A DNA stretch of 64,000 nt from Vibrio syngnathi (GTDB taxonomy: Bacteria; Pseudomonadota; Gammaproteobacteria; Enterobacterales; Vibrionaceae). The position numbers were made by a program, and so were the translations under genes. Under the pieces are notes generated by a model. It was not told the DNA's origin, searched no databases, and saw nothing but the letters and a program-made list of their open reading frames with translations. The DNA is taken from assembly GCF_002119525.1 (NCBI RefSeq), contig NZ_CP017916.1, positions 1,116,001 through 1,180,000 on the forward strand, given 5' to 3'. Positions 30,077-42,036 of the stretch are shown here, piece after piece; position 1 is the first letter of the stretch, and every line of letters begins with the position of its first letter.

Positions 30077-30883
30077 TTAATTGTTTATCATCGGAGTACT
30101 GCTCTCGACAGGGTCATTACTTGTGTCTAGCCAATCTCGCAAGCTTTGCCAAACTAATCCCATCGTCTCATGCCAATAGCGCTCAGTCTGCTCGAGATAG
30201 ATAGCCTTAGGCATGTACTTATTCCATGGTTCAACGATCCCTTCTTGTGCAAGGTAGTTGGTTGGAGCTGGTAATGGTTTCATGCCAGCGGCATTGAATT
30301 CATTAAGTGCGCGAGTCATATGGCTAGCTGATGTCACGAGCACCATTTTCTTATTCTTAACGAATGCAGCGGCTTGGCGAGCTTCTTCCCATGTATCTTT
30401 CGCGGTCTCAAGTAGAATGATGTCGGGTTTTGCCACGCCGAGTGCTAGCGCTACTTTAGCCATCATTTTTGCGTTGCTCACCTCAGTGCCTGCGCCATAA
30501 CCAGACAAAATGAGTTTAGCTCCAGGGTAAAGACGTAAGATACGAATCCCTTCACTTAAGCGCATCAGACCGGTGCGGCTAAGTTCTGATGTTGGCGGGA
30601 TTTGGTCATCAACAACGTGACCACTTCCAAGAACCATAATGTAATCGACGGTATCATCGATAGGTAAAAAAGCGGTGTGTTGCCTTTCCATTGGCATTAA
30701 AAGTTGACTAGAAACAGGCTGGAAAGCGATTAGGAAAATACCACAGAGGGCTGAGAGGGTAATTAGGCAACCTGTCTTCCGTTTTGCAGTAAACATCACT
30801 AGGGCTAAACCCAGAAAAGCGAGAATTAACATTGCTGGCAGTGGCATCAGTAACGAAGACACTACTTTTTTCAGCTCAAACAT
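30077..30883 (-). CDS. elyC: Envelope biogenesis factor ElyC (DUF218)
   Basis: A 268-residue inner-membrane protein with two N-terminal transmembrane segments (about 9-33 and 37-58) and a periplasmic DUF218/YdcF domain (VDYIMVLGSG through TSASHMTRA). ElyC is needed for peptidoglycan assembly at low temperature in E. coli and has been linked to the undecaprenyl-phosphate cycle. I start it at MFELKKVVSSLL, as in E. coli, instead of 33 codons upstream. The divergent neighbour cmoM and the following mukFEB reproduce the E. coli elyC-cmoM-mukFEB order. Confidence 0.9.
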   Translation of the reverse strand: MFELKKVVSSLLMPLPAMLILAFLGLALVMFTAKRKTGCLITLSALCGIFLIAFQPVSSQLLMPMERQHTAFLPIDDTVDYIMVLGSGHVVDDQIPPTSELSRTGLMRLSEGIRILRLYPGAKLILSGYGAGTEVSNAKMMAKVALALGVAKPDIILLETAKDTWEEARQAAAFVKNKKMVLVTSASHMTRALNEFNAAGMKPLPAPTNYLAQEGIVEPWNKYMPKAIYLEQTERYWHETMGLVWQSLRDWLDTSNDPVESSTPMINN

Positions 30884-30998
30884 ATCCGAATAGTCCGAAA
30901 AAACATCACTTAGTAGTAAAAAGAGACATCGCCTCTTTATTCCTGAAATTCCTGTGACAGAATAGCAGGCACGATAGGACATAATAACTCAAGTAGCC

Positions 30999-31784
30999 GT
31001 GACTGAAGACCGTAATTTCGACGATATTGCCCACAAATTTGCAAAAAACATATACGGCTCTGACAAAGGAGAGATCCGTCAGTGCATCGTATGGGAAGAT
31101 TTAGAACAAGCTTTGAGCAAATTTGAGCAATCCGCTTCGCCGTTGCATGTGCTTGATGCCGGAGGTGGGCTTGCTCAAATGTCGCAAAAAATTGCGACAC
31201 TAGGCCACAACGTTTCTCTGTGCGACCTCTCTTCTGAAATGTTGAAGCTAGCGGAAGAAAGCATCGCAGAAGCAGGTTTACTCGAGCAGTATCGTTTTAT
31301 CCATTCTCCGGTACAAAAAGTGGCAGAGCATCTCGAAGAGAAAGTCGATTTTGTGATGTTTCATGCCGTAATGGAATGGTTAGCAGACCCTAAACAGGCG
31401 CTTGATTTGTTGTTGGAACAAGTAAAACCCGGTGGCATCGCCTCGATAATGTTTTACAACCACCATGGTTTAGTCCTGAAAAATGTGATTTGTGGCAACA
31501 TTCCTCATGTATTGAATGGGATGCCACATCGAAAAAGGTTTAAGCTGCAACCACAAAAAGGCTTGAGGCCTGAAGAGGTTTATCAATGGATAGAAGACGC
31601 TGGTTTAGATATCTGTGGTAAATCAGGCATTCGCTCTTTCAGTGACTACATAGGTAATATGGAGTTCATGGGCGATTACCAGTTCGAAGATGTATTGGAA
31701 CTAGAGAAACAGCTATGTCGCCAAGAGCCATACCTGTCACTAGGCCGTTATATTCACGTTTGGGCTCAAAAACCTGCGCAATAG
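30999..31784 (+). CDS. cmoM: tRNA 5-carboxymethoxyuridine methyltransferase CmoM
   Basis: A 261-residue SAM-dependent methyltransferase with motif I VLDAGGGLAQMS (51-62). CmoM methylates cmo5U34 to mcmo5U34 in certain tRNAs. The start is a GTG at 30999. Its former name is SmtA, and it precedes mukF as in E. coli. The upstream enzymes CmoA and CmoB are encoded about 13-15 kb further along in this window. Confidence 0.93.
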   Translation: MTEDRNFDDIAHKFAKNIYGSDKGEIRQCIVWEDLEQALSKFEQSASPLHVLDAGGGLAQMSQKIATLGHNVSLCDLSSEMLKLAEESIAEAGLLEQYRFIHSPVQKVAEHLEEKVDFVMFHAVMEWLADPKQALDLLLEQVKPGGIASIMFYNHHGLVLKNVICGNIPHVLNGMPHRKRFKLQPQKGLRPEEVYQWIEDAGLDICGKSGIRSFSDYIGNMEFMGDYQFEDVLELEKQLCRQEPYLSLGRYIHVWAQKPAQ

Positions 31785-31909
31785 CAGTGGTGAATGTGGT
31801 AAAAGAAGCCACAACATGCGCTATGCAATCGTAACAAGCCCGCGTCATAAAGAAATAGGCGTCATATCTAATACGTTCGATATGACGAAGAACAGTAACA
31901 GGAACCACA

Positions 31910-33247
31910 ATGAGTGAAATGACTCAAACTGCCGAAGAGCAGCCAATTGATGAGTTGGTGGGCTGGGTCAAGCAGCATGATTTTTCATTAAACTTGCCAC
32001 CAGAGCGCTTAGCATTTTTGATTGCTATCGCAGTACTAAGCAATGAAAGGTTCGATGAAGAGTTGGGCGAAGGTGAACTGCACGATGCATTTACCATTGT
32101 CACTCGACTGTTTGAAGATACTGGCGAAGCGTCTGCGTTTCGTGCCAACAATGCCATCAATGAGCTAGTTAAACAGAAGTTGATCAGCCGCTTTACCAGT
32201 GAAATCACCGATGGTGCGAGCATCTACCGCTTATCACCGTTGGCCGTTGGTATCTCTGATTATTACTTACGTCACCGTCAGTTCTCTAAATTAAAACTGT
32301 CTATTCAGCTTTCTATGGTTGCCGATGAGATGGCAAAAGCCATTGAAGCTGCGCAGAAGGGCGGAACTCCGGGGCATTGGAAAAAGAACGTTTACGGCGT
32401 GCTCAAATATTCAGTTGGTGAAATTTTCGATCAGATTGATCTTAACCAACGTGTTATGGATGAGCAGCAACAAACCGTTAAGCAGCAAATTGCCGACCTA
32501 TTAAATAAGGACTGGCGAGAAGCGATCAATAACTGTGAGTCTTTGCTATCGGAAACCTCAGCCACGCTAAAAGAATTGCAAGACACCTTGCAAGCGGCTG
32601 GTGACGAACTGCAAACACAGATTCTCGATATTCAAGAAATTGTTTACGGTGACGATGAACTCGAGTTCGTTGGCGAAACCCTGTTCGGTTTGCAAATGAA
32701 GCTTGACCGAATCACCAGTTGGGGTCAGCAAGCAATCGACTTGTGGATCGGCTACGACCGCCACGTTCACAAATTTATCCGTACCGCTATCGATATGGAT
32801 AAAAACCGTGCCTTTAGCCAACGCTTGCGTCAGTCAGTCACTGACTACTTTGATGCGCCATGGTTATTGACCTATGCAGACGCAGAAAAACTTACGGATC
32901 TTCGTGATGAAGCACTTGTGCTCCGTGATGACGAAGTGATGGGGCAAGCGCCAATCGACGTAGAATACGAAGAATTTGAGCAAGTGAACGATCTACTTTC
33001 AGAACGAATCGCAGATATGTTGAAAGCTCACAAACAGCAAGGCGCGCCAATTGATCTTGGCCTTGTGCTACGCGATTACCTCGCAGCACACCCTCGCACA
33101 CACCATTTTGATTTAGCCAGAATTGTTGTCGACCAAGCCGTGCGCTTAGGTTACTCAGAGTCTGACTATCAGGCTATTCAGCCGGATTGGCAGGCAATCA
33201 ACGATTTCGGTGCAAAGGTACAAGCAAATGTCATTAACAAGTACTGA
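31910..33247 (+). CDS. mukF: Chromosome partition protein MukF (kleisin)
   Basis: The 445-residue kleisin of the MukBEF condensin. The N-terminal winged-helix dimerisation domain spans about 1-115, the helical middle region about 118-290 contacts the MukB neck, and the C-terminal winged helix binds the MukB head. The ATG at 31910 follows AACAGGAACC. It overlaps mukE by 20 bases, so the three subunits are translated from one message. Confidence 0.96.
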   Translation: MSEMTQTAEEQPIDELVGWVKQHDFSLNLPPERLAFLIAIAVLSNERFDEELGEGELHDAFTIVTRLFEDTGEASAFRANNAINELVKQKLISRFTSEITDGASIYRLSPLAVGISDYYLRHRQFSKLKLSIQLSMVADEMAKAIEAAQKGGTPGHWKKNVYGVLKYSVGEIFDQIDLNQRVMDEQQQTVKQQIADLLNKDWREAINNCESLLSETSATLKELQDTLQAAGDELQTQILDIQEIVYGDDELEFVGETLFGLQMKLDRITSWGQQAIDLWIGYDRHVHKFIRTAIDMDKNRAFSQRLRQSVTDYFDAPWLLTYADAEKLTDLRDEALVLRDDEVMGQAPIDVEYEEFEQVNDLLSERIADMLKAHKQQGAPIDLGLVLRDYLAAHPRTHHFDLARIVVDQAVRLGYSESDYQAIQPDWQAINDFGAKVQANVINKY

Positions 33248-34028
33248 TGATTACATGCCAGAGAAACTGGTAAAAGCGATAGCGAACCCATTGTTTCCTG
33301 CGCTAGATAGCATGTTGCGTTCAGGCAAGCATGTTTCAACGGAAGACCTCGATAACCATGCGTTGCTTTCTGATTTTGAAGTTGAGCTTCAGCATTTTTA
33401 TCAACGCTACAATACGGAACTGGTAAAAGCGCCTGAAGGTTTCTTCTATCTGCGCCCGCGTTCTACGTCTTTAATTGGCCGTAGTGTTTTGTCTGAGCTC
33501 GACATGCTAGTTGGCAAAGTATTGTGTTTCTTATACCTAAGCCCAGAGCGTTTGGCTCATGAAGGCATATTCAGCAATCAAGAGTTGTTTGATGAACTGA
33601 TGTCGTTAGCGGATGAGAAAAAACTCATGAAGCTAGCAACCAACCGTGCGTCTGGTTCTGACTTAGATAAAGAAAAGCTGTTTGAAAAAGTACGTACTTC
33701 TTTACGCCGTTTGCGTCGTATCGGCATGCTGATCGTGATTGGTGAAACAGGTAAATTCCGTATCAGCGAAGCGGTGTTCCGTTTTGGTGCGGACGTTCGT
33801 GTTGGCGATGATATGAAAGAAGCACAATTACGTCTTATTCGCGATGGTGAAGCCGTGGTTCATACACAAGAGCCAAACCAAGGCAGCTTGCTAAATGAAG
33901 AGCAGGCAGAAGCTGCATTAGAACTAGACGTAGACGAAAACGGTCAGCAAGACATTTTTAACGATCAAGCCGACTTTGATGACCAATCAAACCTTGGCGA
34001 ACAGAACAAAGTAGAAGGTGATGCATGA
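33228..34028 (+). CDS. mukE: Chromosome partition protein MukE
   Basis: A 266-residue KITE subunit that dimerises and sits on MukF. I start it at ATG 33228 ([17 protein letters not shown]), preceded by AAAGGT, inside the mukF end. [29 protein letters not shown] and VFRFGADVR are near-identical to E. coli MukE. The C-terminal 45 residues are an acidic Asp/Gln-rich tail longer than in E. coli. The stop overlaps the mukB start by four bases (ATGA). Confidence 0.96.
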   Translation: MSLTSTDDYMPEKLVKAIANPLFPALDSMLRSGKHVSTEDLDNHALLSDFEVELQHFYQRYNTELVKAPEGFFYLRPRSTSLIGRSVLSELDMLVGKVLCFLYLSPERLAHEGIFSNQELFDELMSLADEKKLMKLATNRASGSDLDKEKLFEKVRTSLRRLRRIGMLIVIGETGKFRISEAVFRFGADVRVGDDMKEAQLRLIRDGEAVVHTQEPNQGSLLNEEQAEAALELDVDENGQQDIFNDQADFDDQSNLGEQNKVEGDA

Positions 34029-37000
34029 TTGAAAGAGGTAAGTATCAATCATTAACCATGATCAACTGGAACGGCTTCTTTGCGCGTACTTTTGATATTG
34101 ATGGATTGGTTACAACGCTTTCTGGCGGTAACGGTGCGGGTAAGTCGACCACAATGGCGGCATTCATCACCGCACTTATTCCAGACCAAAGCCTTCTGCA
34201 CTTCCGTAACACAACGGAAGCGGGTAGTTCGCAGTCTTCTCGTGACAAAGGTCTTTACGGTAAGCTTCAACCTGGCGCATGTTATGCCGCGCTAGATGTG
34301 GTGAACTCTCGTAATCAACGCCTATTGTTTGCGGTAAAACTGCAGCAAGTTGCGGGTCGTGATAAGAAAGTAGACATCAAACCATTTGTTATCCAAGGCC
34401 TTCCAAGCCACGTGAAACCAACGGATGTATTGATTCAGAACGTTTCAGACAGCCACGCACGTGTATGTCAGTTGAGCGACGTGAAAGCGGCGGTTGCACA
34501 ATACGAAGGCGCGCATTTTAAAGCATTTTCTTCGATTGTTGATTACCACTCACAGATGTTTGAATACGGTGTGGTTCCAAAGAAACTGCGTAACAGCAGT
34601 GACCGTTCTAAGTTCTACCGTTTGATTGAAGCATCGCTTTACGGCGGTATCTCAAGTGCGATTACACGTTCTCTGCGTGATTACCTTCTGCCGCAAAATG
34701 GCGGTGTGAAGAAAGCATTCCAAGATATGGAATCAGCACTGCGTGAAAACCGCATGACGCTAGAAGCGATCAAAACGACTCAGTCGGATCGTGACCTGTT
34801 CAAGCACTTGATCACTGAATCTACGAATTACGTGGCAGCAGATTACATGCGCCATGCCAACGATCGTCGTAACAAGCTTGATCAAACAATGAAGTTCCGT
34901 GGCGAACTGTTTGGTTCTCGTGAAACCTTGCTTGATCAAAACAACTTGTTGAACCGCGTTCAAGAAGAGCTTGAGCTGTTGGTCGATCAAGAATCGGCAT
35001 TAGAGCAAGACTATCAAGCGGCTTCGGATCATCTTCAATTGGTTCAAACAGCACTTCGTCAGCAAGAGAAAATCGCTCGTTACAGCGAAGATCTAGAAGA
35101 GCTTAATGAACGTCTAGAAGAGCAGATGATGGTGGTTGAAGAAGCTCAAGAGCGAGTACTTCTTGCTGAAGAACAGGCAACCATAACTGAAGAAGAAGTG
35201 GATAGCCTGAAAACTCAGCTTGCTGACTACCAACAAGCGTTGGATGTTCAGCAGACTCGTGCGCTTCAATACCAGCAAGCGGTTCAAGCACTAGAGAAAA
35301 CTAAGCAACTACTTGGTGATGAGTCTATTACGGCAGAAAGCGCATTAACTCTGGTTTCTGAGCTAAAAGCACAAGAAGAATCAAGCACTCAAACGCTACT
35401 GTCTACTAAACATAAGCTAGACATGTCTTCTGCTGCGTCTGCACAGTTCGACAAAGCACTGTCTCTTGTTAAAAGCATCGTTGGTGATGTTGAGCGTAAA
35501 GACGCTTCTCACAGCGCTAAACAAGCGTTAGAGAAAGGCCGTAACGCAAAACACGTTGTTGAAAATGAACAGCAATGGCGTGCGCAGCACCGCGACATGG
35601 CGCGTGATGTGGCACAGCAGCGTCAAGCAAAAGAGCTGGCGACTGAATACCAAAAGCAACACAACATCTCACTGACTGACGAAGCGGTTTTCGATGAAGA
35701 ACGTGAACGCCATGCTATGCAGATCGAGTCTCTTGAGTACGCTCAAGAAGAGCTGCGTGAAGCGAAGAGTGAGCAACGTCGTGTACAACAAAACCATGAC
35801 CAAGAGATTCAAAAACTCGAGGCTATTGCTCCTGCGTGGATTACAGCTAATGACGCACTTGAAGCACTCAGAGATCAAACAGACGCTGAGCTAGAAGATA
35901 GCCAAGCAGTTATGACTCAAATGCAGCAAGTGCTTGAAAACGAGAAATCTCAAGCGGTAGCAAAAGATCAGTTGGCAACGCGCCGAGCTGAGCTTGAGCA
36001 AGAAATTGAACGTTTAGCGTCTCCAGGTGGCTCTAACGATCCTCGCTTGAAGGGCTTAGCGGATACACTGGGTGGCGTGCTGCTTTCTGAGATCTACGAT
36101 GACATTACCATTGGTGATGCACCGTACTTTAGTGCGATGTATGGCCCAGCTCGTCACGCAATTGTGGTTTCGGACCTTGATGGCATTAAAGAGAAGCTGG
36201 TGGATCTCGATGATTGTCCAGAAGACCTTTACATCCTAGAAGGCGATGTAGACGCGTTTGATGATAGCTCATTCAATGCCGATGAGCTTGAAGGTGCGGT
36301 CTGTGTTCAGTTAAACGATCGTCAAATGCGTTACTCGCGCTTCCCTGAGATTCCATTGTTTGGTCGTGCGGCTCGTGAGCAACGATTAGAGAAATTACGC
36401 GAAGAGCGTGATGTTGTTGTGGAAAACCATGCGAAAGCGGCGTTTGATGCACAAAAGCTGAATCGCCTATACCAAGCGTTCAACAACTTTGTAGCTAAGC
36501 ACCTACACGTTGCTTTTAACGCCGATCCTGAACAGGCGCTAGTGTCTATTCGCGATAAGCGTAACCAAATTGTTCGTTCTCTGGCAGAGCTAGACTCTAA
36601 AGAGCAGCAGCAACGTAGCCAACTTCTGCAAAGCAAGCAGGCACTCGGTGCGCTAGATAAATTAGCACCAATGGTTCGTATTTTAGAAGACGAAACATTG
36701 GCTGAGCGCTTAGCTGAATTAGAAGCACAACTTGAGCGTTTAAGCGAAGCTAAGTCTTACTTGAATACTCATGGCAAAGCGCTTACTTCACTAGAGCAAA
36801 TTGTATCAGCACTCGATGCTGACCCAGAACAGTTCGAGGCACTAGAAGCACAATACCAACACGCTGACCAAGCTCTACAAAGCTTGAAAGGTAAAGTGTT
36901 TGCTCTGTCTGACTTAATCGAACGTCGTCACTACTTTGCTTACGCGGATTCTGTAGACCTGCTTAACAAGAGCAGCGAACTGAGTGAGCAATTGAAAGCG

Positions 37001-38479
37001 AAGTTGGTTCAAGCAGAACAAGCAAGAACCAAAGGCCGTGATGGCTTGAAGCAAGCTCGTGAACAGATGAACCAGTACAACCAAGTATTGGCAGCACTGA
37101 AGAGCTCACATCAAGCGAAACAAGAAACGGTTCAAGAGTTCAAACAAGAGCTACAAGAGTTTGGCGTCAATGCTGATGAAGGCGCTGAAGAGCGCGCTGT
37201 GCGTCGTCGTGACGAGCTTCAAGAGCGTCTACACACATCTCGCAGCCGTAAGAGTGAATACGAGCGTACGATTACGTCAACAGAACTTGAGATGAAAGCC
37301 CTGGCTAAGCGTCTTAAGAAAGTTCAGAAAGAGTACACCGAGCTTCGTACCTTCGTTGTTGCAGCAAAAGCCGGCTGGTGTTCAGTACTTCGTTTAGCTC
37401 GTGAGAATGACGTGGAACGTCGTCTTCATAAGCGTGAATTGGCTTACCTAACGGCGGGCGAACTTCGCTCAATGTCAGATAAATCACTAGGTGCGCTGCG
37501 TTTGGCTGTGGCTGACAATGACGACCTGCGTGATTCGCTGCGTCTATCTGAAGACAATGCACATCCAGAGCGTAAGGTTCTGTTCTACATTGCGGTTTAC
37601 CAGCACCTTCGTGAGCGTATTCGCCAAGACATTATTCATACGGATGATCCGGTTGAAGCAATAGAAGAGATGGAAGTTGAGCTCGCTCGACTAACAGAAG
37701 AACTGACGCAGCGTGAAAACCGCCTGGCGATTAGCTCTGAGTCAGTAGCAAGTATCATCAAGAAAACGATTCAGCGCGAGCAGAACCGTATTCGAATGCT
37801 CAACCAAGGTCTGTCTAACATCTACTTTGGTCAGGTCAAGGGCGTACGTCTGAACGTTAAGATCCGTGAAAGCCATGAGATTTTGCTATCAGGGTTAGCG
37901 ACTCAACAAGAGCAACACAAAGACTTGTTTGAATCAACGCGCTTTACCTTCTCAGAAGCGATGGCGAAGTTGTTCCAACGAGTGAACCCGCATATCGATA
38001 TGGGTCAACGTTCTCCACAAGTTCTGGGTGAAGAGTTACTCGATTACCGTAACTACCTAGAGCTGAGTGTTGAAGTTAACCGTGGTTCAGATGGTTGGTT
38101 ACAAGCGGAATCGGGTGCACTGTCTACGGGTGAAGCGATCGGTACGGGTCAATCTATCCTATTGATGGTTATCCAGAGCTGGGAAGAGGAGTCTCGTCGA
38201 CTTCGTAGTAAAGACATTGTGCCATGTCGCTTGTTGTTCCTTGATGAAGCAGCACGTCTGGATTCTAAGTCGATTTCTACGCTGTTTGAACTGTGTGACC
38301 GTTTAGGTATGCAACTTCTGATTGCTGCGCCAGAAAATATTAGCCCAGAGAAAGGCACAACCTACAAACTGGTTCGTAAGGTCTTCAAAGATCACGAACA
38401 TGTACACGTTGTTGGTCTGCGTGGTTTTGCTCAAAACAAACCAGTATCACCGGTTCAAGAGCTTATCGAAACACCTTAA
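34025..38479 (+). CDS. mukB: Chromosome partition protein MukB (SMC-like ATPase)
   Basis: The 1484-residue SMC-like motor of the MukBEF condensin, which folds the chromosome and recruits topoisomerase IV. N-terminal Walker A is SGGNGAGKS (33-41). Two long coiled-coil arms (about 290-650 and 810-1130) flank the hinge (about 660-780). The C-terminal head carries the signature [13 protein letters not shown] and Walker [13 protein letters not shown]. The length is within two residues of E. coli MukB. A strong terminator follows. Confidence 0.98.
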   Translation: MIERGKYQSLTMINWNGFFARTFDIDGLVTTLSGGNGAGKSTTMAAFITALIPDQSLLHFRNTTEAGSSQSSRDKGLYGKLQPGACYAALDVVNSRNQRLLFAVKLQQVAGRDKKVDIKPFVIQGLPSHVKPTDVLIQNVSDSHARVCQLSDVKAAVAQYEGAHFKAFSSIVDYHSQMFEYGVVPKKLRNSSDRSKFYRLIEASLYGGISSAITRSLRDYLLPQNGGVKKAFQDMESALRENRMTLEAIKTTQSDRDLFKHLITESTNYVAADYMRHANDRRNKLDQTMKFRGELFGSRETLLDQNNLLNRVQEELELLVDQESALEQDYQAASDHLQLVQTALRQQEKIARYSEDLEELNERLEEQMMVVEEAQERVLLAEEQATITEEEVDSLKTQLADYQQALDVQQTRALQYQQAVQALEKTKQLLGDESITAESALTLVSELKAQEESSTQTLLSTKHKLDMSSAASAQFDKALSLVKSIVGDVERKDASHSAKQALEKGRNAKHVVENEQQWRAQHRDMARDVAQQRQAKELATEYQKQHNISLTDEAVFDEERERHAMQIESLEYAQEELREAKSEQRRVQQNHDQEIQKLEAIAPAWITANDALEALRDQTDAELEDSQAVMTQMQQVLENEKSQAVAKDQLATRRAELEQEIERLASPGGSNDPRLKGLADTLGGVLLSEIYDDITIGDAPYFSAMYGPARHAIVVSDLDGIKEKLVDLDDCPEDLYILEGDVDAFDDSSFNADELEGAVCVQLNDRQMRYSRFPEIPLFGRAAREQRLEKLREERDVVVENHAKAAFDAQKLNRLYQAFNNFVAKHLHVAFNADPEQALVSIRDKRNQIVRSLAELDSKEQQQRSQLLQSKQALGALDKLAPMVRILEDETLAERLAELEAQLERLSEAKSYLNTHGKALTSLEQIVSALDADPEQFEALEAQYQHADQALQSLKGKVFALSDLIERRHYFAYADSVDLLNKSSELSEQLKAKLVQAEQARTKGRDGLKQAREQMNQYNQVLAALKSSHQAKQETVQEFKQELQEFGVNADEGAEERAVRRRDELQERLHTSRSRKSEYERTITSTELEMKALAKRLKKVQKEYTELRTFVVAAKAGWCSVLRLARENDVERRLHKRELAYLTAGELRSMSDKSLGALRLAVADNDDLRDSLRLSEDNAHPERKVLFYIAVYQHLRERIRQDIIHTDDPVEAIEEMEVELARLTEELTQRENRLAISSESVASIIKKTIQREQNRIRMLNQGLSNIYFGQVKGVRLNVKIRESHEILLSGLATQQEQHKDLFESTRFTFSEAMAKLFQRVNPHIDMGQRSPQVLGEELLDYRNYLELSVEVNRGSDGWLQAESGALSTGEAIGTGQSILLMVIQSWEEESRRLRSKDIVPCRLLFLDEAARLDSKSISTLFELCDRLGMQLLIAAPENISPEKGTTYKLVRKVFKDHEHVHVVGLRGFAQNKPVSPVQELIETP

Positions 38480-38506
38480 AGCCGTAACCTTTCTACCGTA
38501 AATTAA

Positions 38507-38539
38507 TGGCCTCGAAGTACTTACTTCGGGGCTTTTTTT
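38507..38539 (+). terminator. Terminator of mukFEB
   Basis: Stem GCCTCGAAG / CTTCGGGGC, followed by seven T. Confidence 0.9.
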
Positions 38540-38572
38540 GTTTGGTAGCTTCACGGCTCTGGTTATTCTTTT

Positions 38573-38623
<51 letters not shown>

Positions 38624-38696
38624 TAGGGTGGTATTCCTGAGCTATTTATAATCACTGACTGTGATTGGCATGATTCAAACAGAGCTTATTACCATA

Positions 38697-38733
38697 TAAA
38701 AAACCGCCTTCTCAGAAGAGAAGGCGGTTTTTA
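38697..38733. terminator. Bidirectional terminator, mukB side / chemoreceptor gene
   Basis: A perfect 13-bp stem AAACCGCCTTCTC / GAGAAGGCGGTTT with an AGAA loop and A and T tracts on both sides. Confidence 0.9.
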
Positions 38734-38816
38734 CTTACGTTATCTTTTTTCAAGCCGAAGGTTTTGATACTTAGGCTTTAACGTATAGGTTGTCGGTACG
38801 TTTAGCTTATCTAAGA

Positions 38817-40709
38817 TTAGATTTTAAACATCTTTATCGTTTGATGCAGTTCGTCCGAAACATTATTAACATTTTGCGCTGTTTGAACATTTTGCTGGAC
38901 GTCATCGACAGTCGCTCGCGCCAAATCATTTACATTCACTACATTTTCGTTGATTTCAACGGCCACTTGCGATTGTTCTTCTGCTGCAGCGGCAATCTGG
39001 TTGTTCATATCTTGAATGTTGCCAATTTCGAGCTGAATAGTATTCAGCATTTCACTCGCTTGATCTGACTTCTCACGGGTCGCTTTAGCTGTCTCTGCGT
39101 TTTCAACCATAAGCTCAACAGATTGTTTTGCTTGAGTTTGAAGTGATGAAATCATGGTTTGTATTTCGTTCGTGCTTTCTTGTGTTTTGTTAGCGAGGTT
39201 ACGCACCTCGTCAGCCACGACGGCGAAGCCACGACCTTGCTCACCAGCACGAGCGGCTTCAATTGCTGCGTTTAAAGCCAGCAAGTTTGTTTGCTCTGCA
39301 ATACCTCGAATAACATCAAGTATGCTACCTACATTTTGGGTTTCTTTTTCTACCCCAAGAATCGATTCTTGAACCTGCTCAATATTCGTTACAAGTAAGC
39401 TGATTTGTTGGTTCATGTCACCCACAGTCTCAAGGCCTGACTGAGATGAAAGGCTTGCCTCATTGGATGATGATGAAGCCTGCATCGCATTTTGAGCGAC
39501 TTCAGCGACAGTTGCGGTCATCTGATTCATCGCGGTTGCAACTTGTTCCAGCTGCATCATTTGTTCTTCTGATGAGGTGCTTAACTGATTTGACGAGGTC
39601 TCAAGAGATGAGGATTGTGATGAGAGAGAGTTTGAAGACTGCTCAATATTGCCAATAATGCCTTGGAGGTTACCTGCCATTTCAAGAGTTGAACGGTAGA
39701 TCCCCGTTTCATCACCATTTAACTTAGGGATATTGGTCAGGTCTCCTGACGAAATTCGACTAACAAGAGCTTCGATGTATTGTGGTTCCCCACCAATAGG
39801 GCGATACATCAGTTGTGTCACCAACCAGAATGTAATACCTGTTCCTAAACACGCAAAAATGAGACCAACAATCGTATTGATTTTCACCATGGCGTTTGAA
39901 GGCGCTTCAATGTCGTCCCAACTTGCCCAAGCCCAAATGTTCCAGCCTAACGACTCAATTTGAGACGAAACGACATAAAAGTCGCCTTTATCTGGAACAT
40001 TGTAAGAGTGCTCACTGGTCATCTTACTCGCGTGTTCACGATAGGAAGGTCGCAGGTCATAGATATTTTCACCAATAAAATCTTCATAGCTAGCGGCAAC
40101 AAGGAAACCATCTTGGCGAGAGACAAATAAGTTTGGCTCTTCAGATAACTCATTTATGTAGTCCGTAATATCACTCATTTTAAGACTAAGGCCGATAACG
40201 GCTTTCGTTTCGCCTCTGGCTTTAAAAGGAATAACAACCGACATGGTCAAATGCCCTGTCGTTGCAAGATAAGGGTTGGTTACGGAACGTTTTGCTCCTG
40301 AAAAACCAAGGTTGAACCATTCGCGTTGTTTTTGCTTAGCATTAAAATTAGGAATGATACCTTGATTTTTAACGTCGTAAGTTTTGCCATCAGGAAGACC
40401 GATGTAAATATTAAGAACACCAAGAGATTCTTTACTGTTCGTCATCATTTTCAACAGCATCGGGTTGATCATGATGTTACCGGATCTATCAGTGTGGATA
40501 CTGGTTGAAATGCTTTCCAAAGCGCCGAAATACGCTTCCATTTTCCCTTCGACAGCTTTGGCTACAAGAAACGATTTCGTAGACAAGTTATGACGGTAGT
40601 CATCCGTAGTGGCAGACTTAAATTCGAAATATCCTATCGTAGATATAACTAAAATCGTTAAACAGATTAGGCCGCTAATTGTTAGCATAATCTTATTTTT
40701 GACGGTCAT
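38817..40709 (-). CDS. Methyl-accepting chemotaxis protein with dCache sensor
   Basis: A 630-residue transmembrane chemoreceptor. TM1 is at about 8-28. A periplasmic double-Cache domain spans about 35-270 (with [16 protein letters not shown] and [20 protein letters not shown]). TM2 is at about 278-300. A HAMP with the Vibrio-type [14 protein letters not shown] follows, then the signalling coiled coil with the hairpin tip [19 protein letters not shown]. The C-terminus ends MFKI, without a CheR-tethering pentapeptide. dCache receptors commonly bind amino acids or other small metabolites, but the ligand cannot be predicted. It is monocistronic and probably acts in polar chemotaxis arrays. Confidence 0.93.
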   Translation of the reverse strand: MTVKNKIMLTISGLICLTILVISTIGYFEFKSATTDDYRHNLSTKSFLVAKAVEGKMEAYFGALESISTSIHTDRSGNIMINPMLLKMMTNSKESLGVLNIYIGLPDGKTYDVKNQGIIPNFNAKQKQREWFNLGFSGAKRSVTNPYLATTGHLTMSVVIPFKARGETKAVIGLSLKMSDITDYINELSEEPNLFVSRQDGFLVAASYEDFIGENIYDLRPSYREHASKMTSEHSYNVPDKGDFYVVSSQIESLGWNIWAWASWDDIEAPSNAMVKINTIVGLIFACLGTGITFWLVTQLMYRPIGGEPQYIEALVSRISSGDLTNIPKLNGDETGIYRSTLEMAGNLQGIIGNIEQSSNSLSSQSSSLETSSNQLSTSSEEQMMQLEQVATAMNQMTATVAEVAQNAMQASSSSNEASLSSQSGLETVGDMNQQISLLVTNIEQVQESILGVEKETQNVGSILDVIRGIAEQTNLLALNAAIEAARAGEQGRGFAVVADEVRNLANKTQESTNEIQTMISSLQTQAKQSVELMVENAETAKATREKSDQASEMLNTIQLEIGNIQDMNNQIAAAAEEQSQVAVEINENVVNVNDLARATVDDVQQNVQTAQNVNNVSDELHQTIKMFKI

Positions 40710-41073
40710 CAGAGCATTTCCTTAACAGTTATTGCTTATTTTATTGACTAAATTATCTGTATGCTAACATAGGGTTACAATTTATTTGTTGGTCGTTTTG
40801 TAAGGGAAAGTCGTTACAAATAGGCTGTGTGAATACTTATGCGTGGGATTTACAGTGAATAGGGTATCTACACAAATTTGATGGGTTTTAATTGATTTTT
40901 ATGGTACGTATTTTTCTACTTCCTAGGCGGAATTAGCACAAATAAGTACCTTTTTATCTATTTTTGGCGCGAATATGTTGCTGAGGTAAGTGTATAGAAA
41001 GGGTTGGGATGTAAGGGGAAATAACCCCAAACACCCCAAATTTTGGCCTAAAACTTGAGTGACAAAATTTTGA
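40710..41073. other. Intergenic region between the chemoreceptor gene and the ATP-grasp gene
   Basis: About 360 bases, AT-rich, with no ORF. It holds the chemoreceptor promoter. Just after the ATP-grasp stop lie small palindromes (CCAAATTTTGG and GGGGAAATAACCCC at about 41019-41046) that might end the operon, but no classical terminator is visible. Confidence 0.45.
40752..40780 (-). promoter_or_regulatory. Possible promoter of the chemoreceptor gene
   Basis: On the minus strand TTGTAA and GATAAT are separated by 17 bases, about 40 bases upstream of the start codon. It resembles sigma-70 rather than the flagellar sigma-28 consensus. Confidence 0.45.
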
Positions 41074-42033
41074 CTACTTGTGACCGAACTGTTTTGCAGC
41101 GTAAGCAACACGCTCCGCAGGTTTTGGATATTCAGCAGGCGTGCCAAGGTTTTCAATATGATGCAGTCTAGGAAGTAGCCCCGCGCCGTTCGCGATTTGG
41201 ATAGCTAAACCAGGTCGAGCATTAAGTTCTAGTACCATAGGGCCTTCTTCTTGGTCTAATACCATGTCAGTACCCATATAGCCTAAGCCCGTCATTTCCC
41301 AAGCACTTGATGCTAGAGTTAACAGCTTTTCCCAGTGAGGAACTTGTAATAACGCGAGTTCTTTACCCGTATCTGGATGGTGTGTAACAGGCTGATCGAA
41401 CTGAACCGCTCGAACCGCTTTACCTGTCGCAATGTCTATACCCACACCAACAGCACCTTGGTGCAAGTTAGCTTTACCATCTGAATCTGAAGTGGACAGA
41501 CGCATCATCGCCATCACAGGGTAGCCTTTAAATACGATGATTCGTACATCTGGCACGCCTTCGTAACTGAAGCCTTCGAAACACTCGTCAAACTTGATGA
41601 GGTTTTCAACTACAGCTACGTCGTTCTTACCACCTAGTGAGAAAAGACCGGCTAGAGCATTACTGATGTGACGCTCTACGTCTTCTTCGTTAATGGTTGA
41701 GCCCGATGGTTTGGTGTAAACCCCATCTTTATGTGAGACCACAACAAGGATGCCTTTACCGCCACTTCCTTGCGCTGGCTTAATAACAAAGCCAGGCCAC
41801 TCTTTAACCATCTTGTGGATTGCTTTTACTTCAGCTTGGTGGCTAATAACGCCAATAAGTTTTGGCACGGTGGCACCAGCCTGTTCAGCAATAATCTTAG
41901 TCTTAAGCTTGTCATCAACGAGTGGATACTTGGAACGATCATTATAGCGACCAATATAACTATGGTTGCGCTTGTTCATTCCCATTATGCCTTTGTCTTT
42001 CAACTTAAACGGTGAAGTAAATTGATCAAACAT
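41074..42033 (-). CDS. ATP-grasp enzyme, alpha-L-glutamate ligase-like (RimK-related)
   Basis: A 319-residue soluble ATP-grasp protein. FVIKPAQGSGGKGI (82-95) is the nucleotide-binding strand-loop, PDVRIIVFKG (151-160) and MVLELNARPGL (266-276) carry the metal-binding and catalytic positions. The family is annotated as alpha-L-glutamate ligase-like, related to RimK, which adds glutamate to proteins. The acceptor here is unknown. It follows the 7TM gene by three bases, so it is the last gene of a three-gene operon. That suggests it modifies a peptide or protein on the cytoplasmic side for the same process. Confidence 0.85.
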   Translation of the reverse strand: MFDQFTSPFKLKDKGIMGMNKRNHSYIGRYNDRSKYPLVDDKLKTKIIAEQAGATVPKLIGVISHQAEVKAIHKMVKEWPGFVIKPAQGSGGKGILVVVSHKDGVYTKPSGSTINEEDVERHISNALAGLFSLGGKNDVAVVENLIKFDECFEGFSYEGVPDVRIIVFKGYPVMAMMRLSTSDSDGKANLHQGAVGVGIDIATGKAVRAVQFDQPVTHHPDTGKELALLQVPHWEKLLTLASSAWEMTGLGYMGTDMVLDQEEGPMVLELNARPGLAIQIANGAGLLPRLHHIENLGTPAEYPKPAERVAYAAKQFGHK

Positions 42034-42036
42034 AAC

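Noticed and set aside
40923..41156. 77-codon minus-strand frame at the end of the ATP-grasp gene
   Set aside because: It begins inside the conserved ATP-grasp C-terminus in another frame and has no ribosome-binding site.
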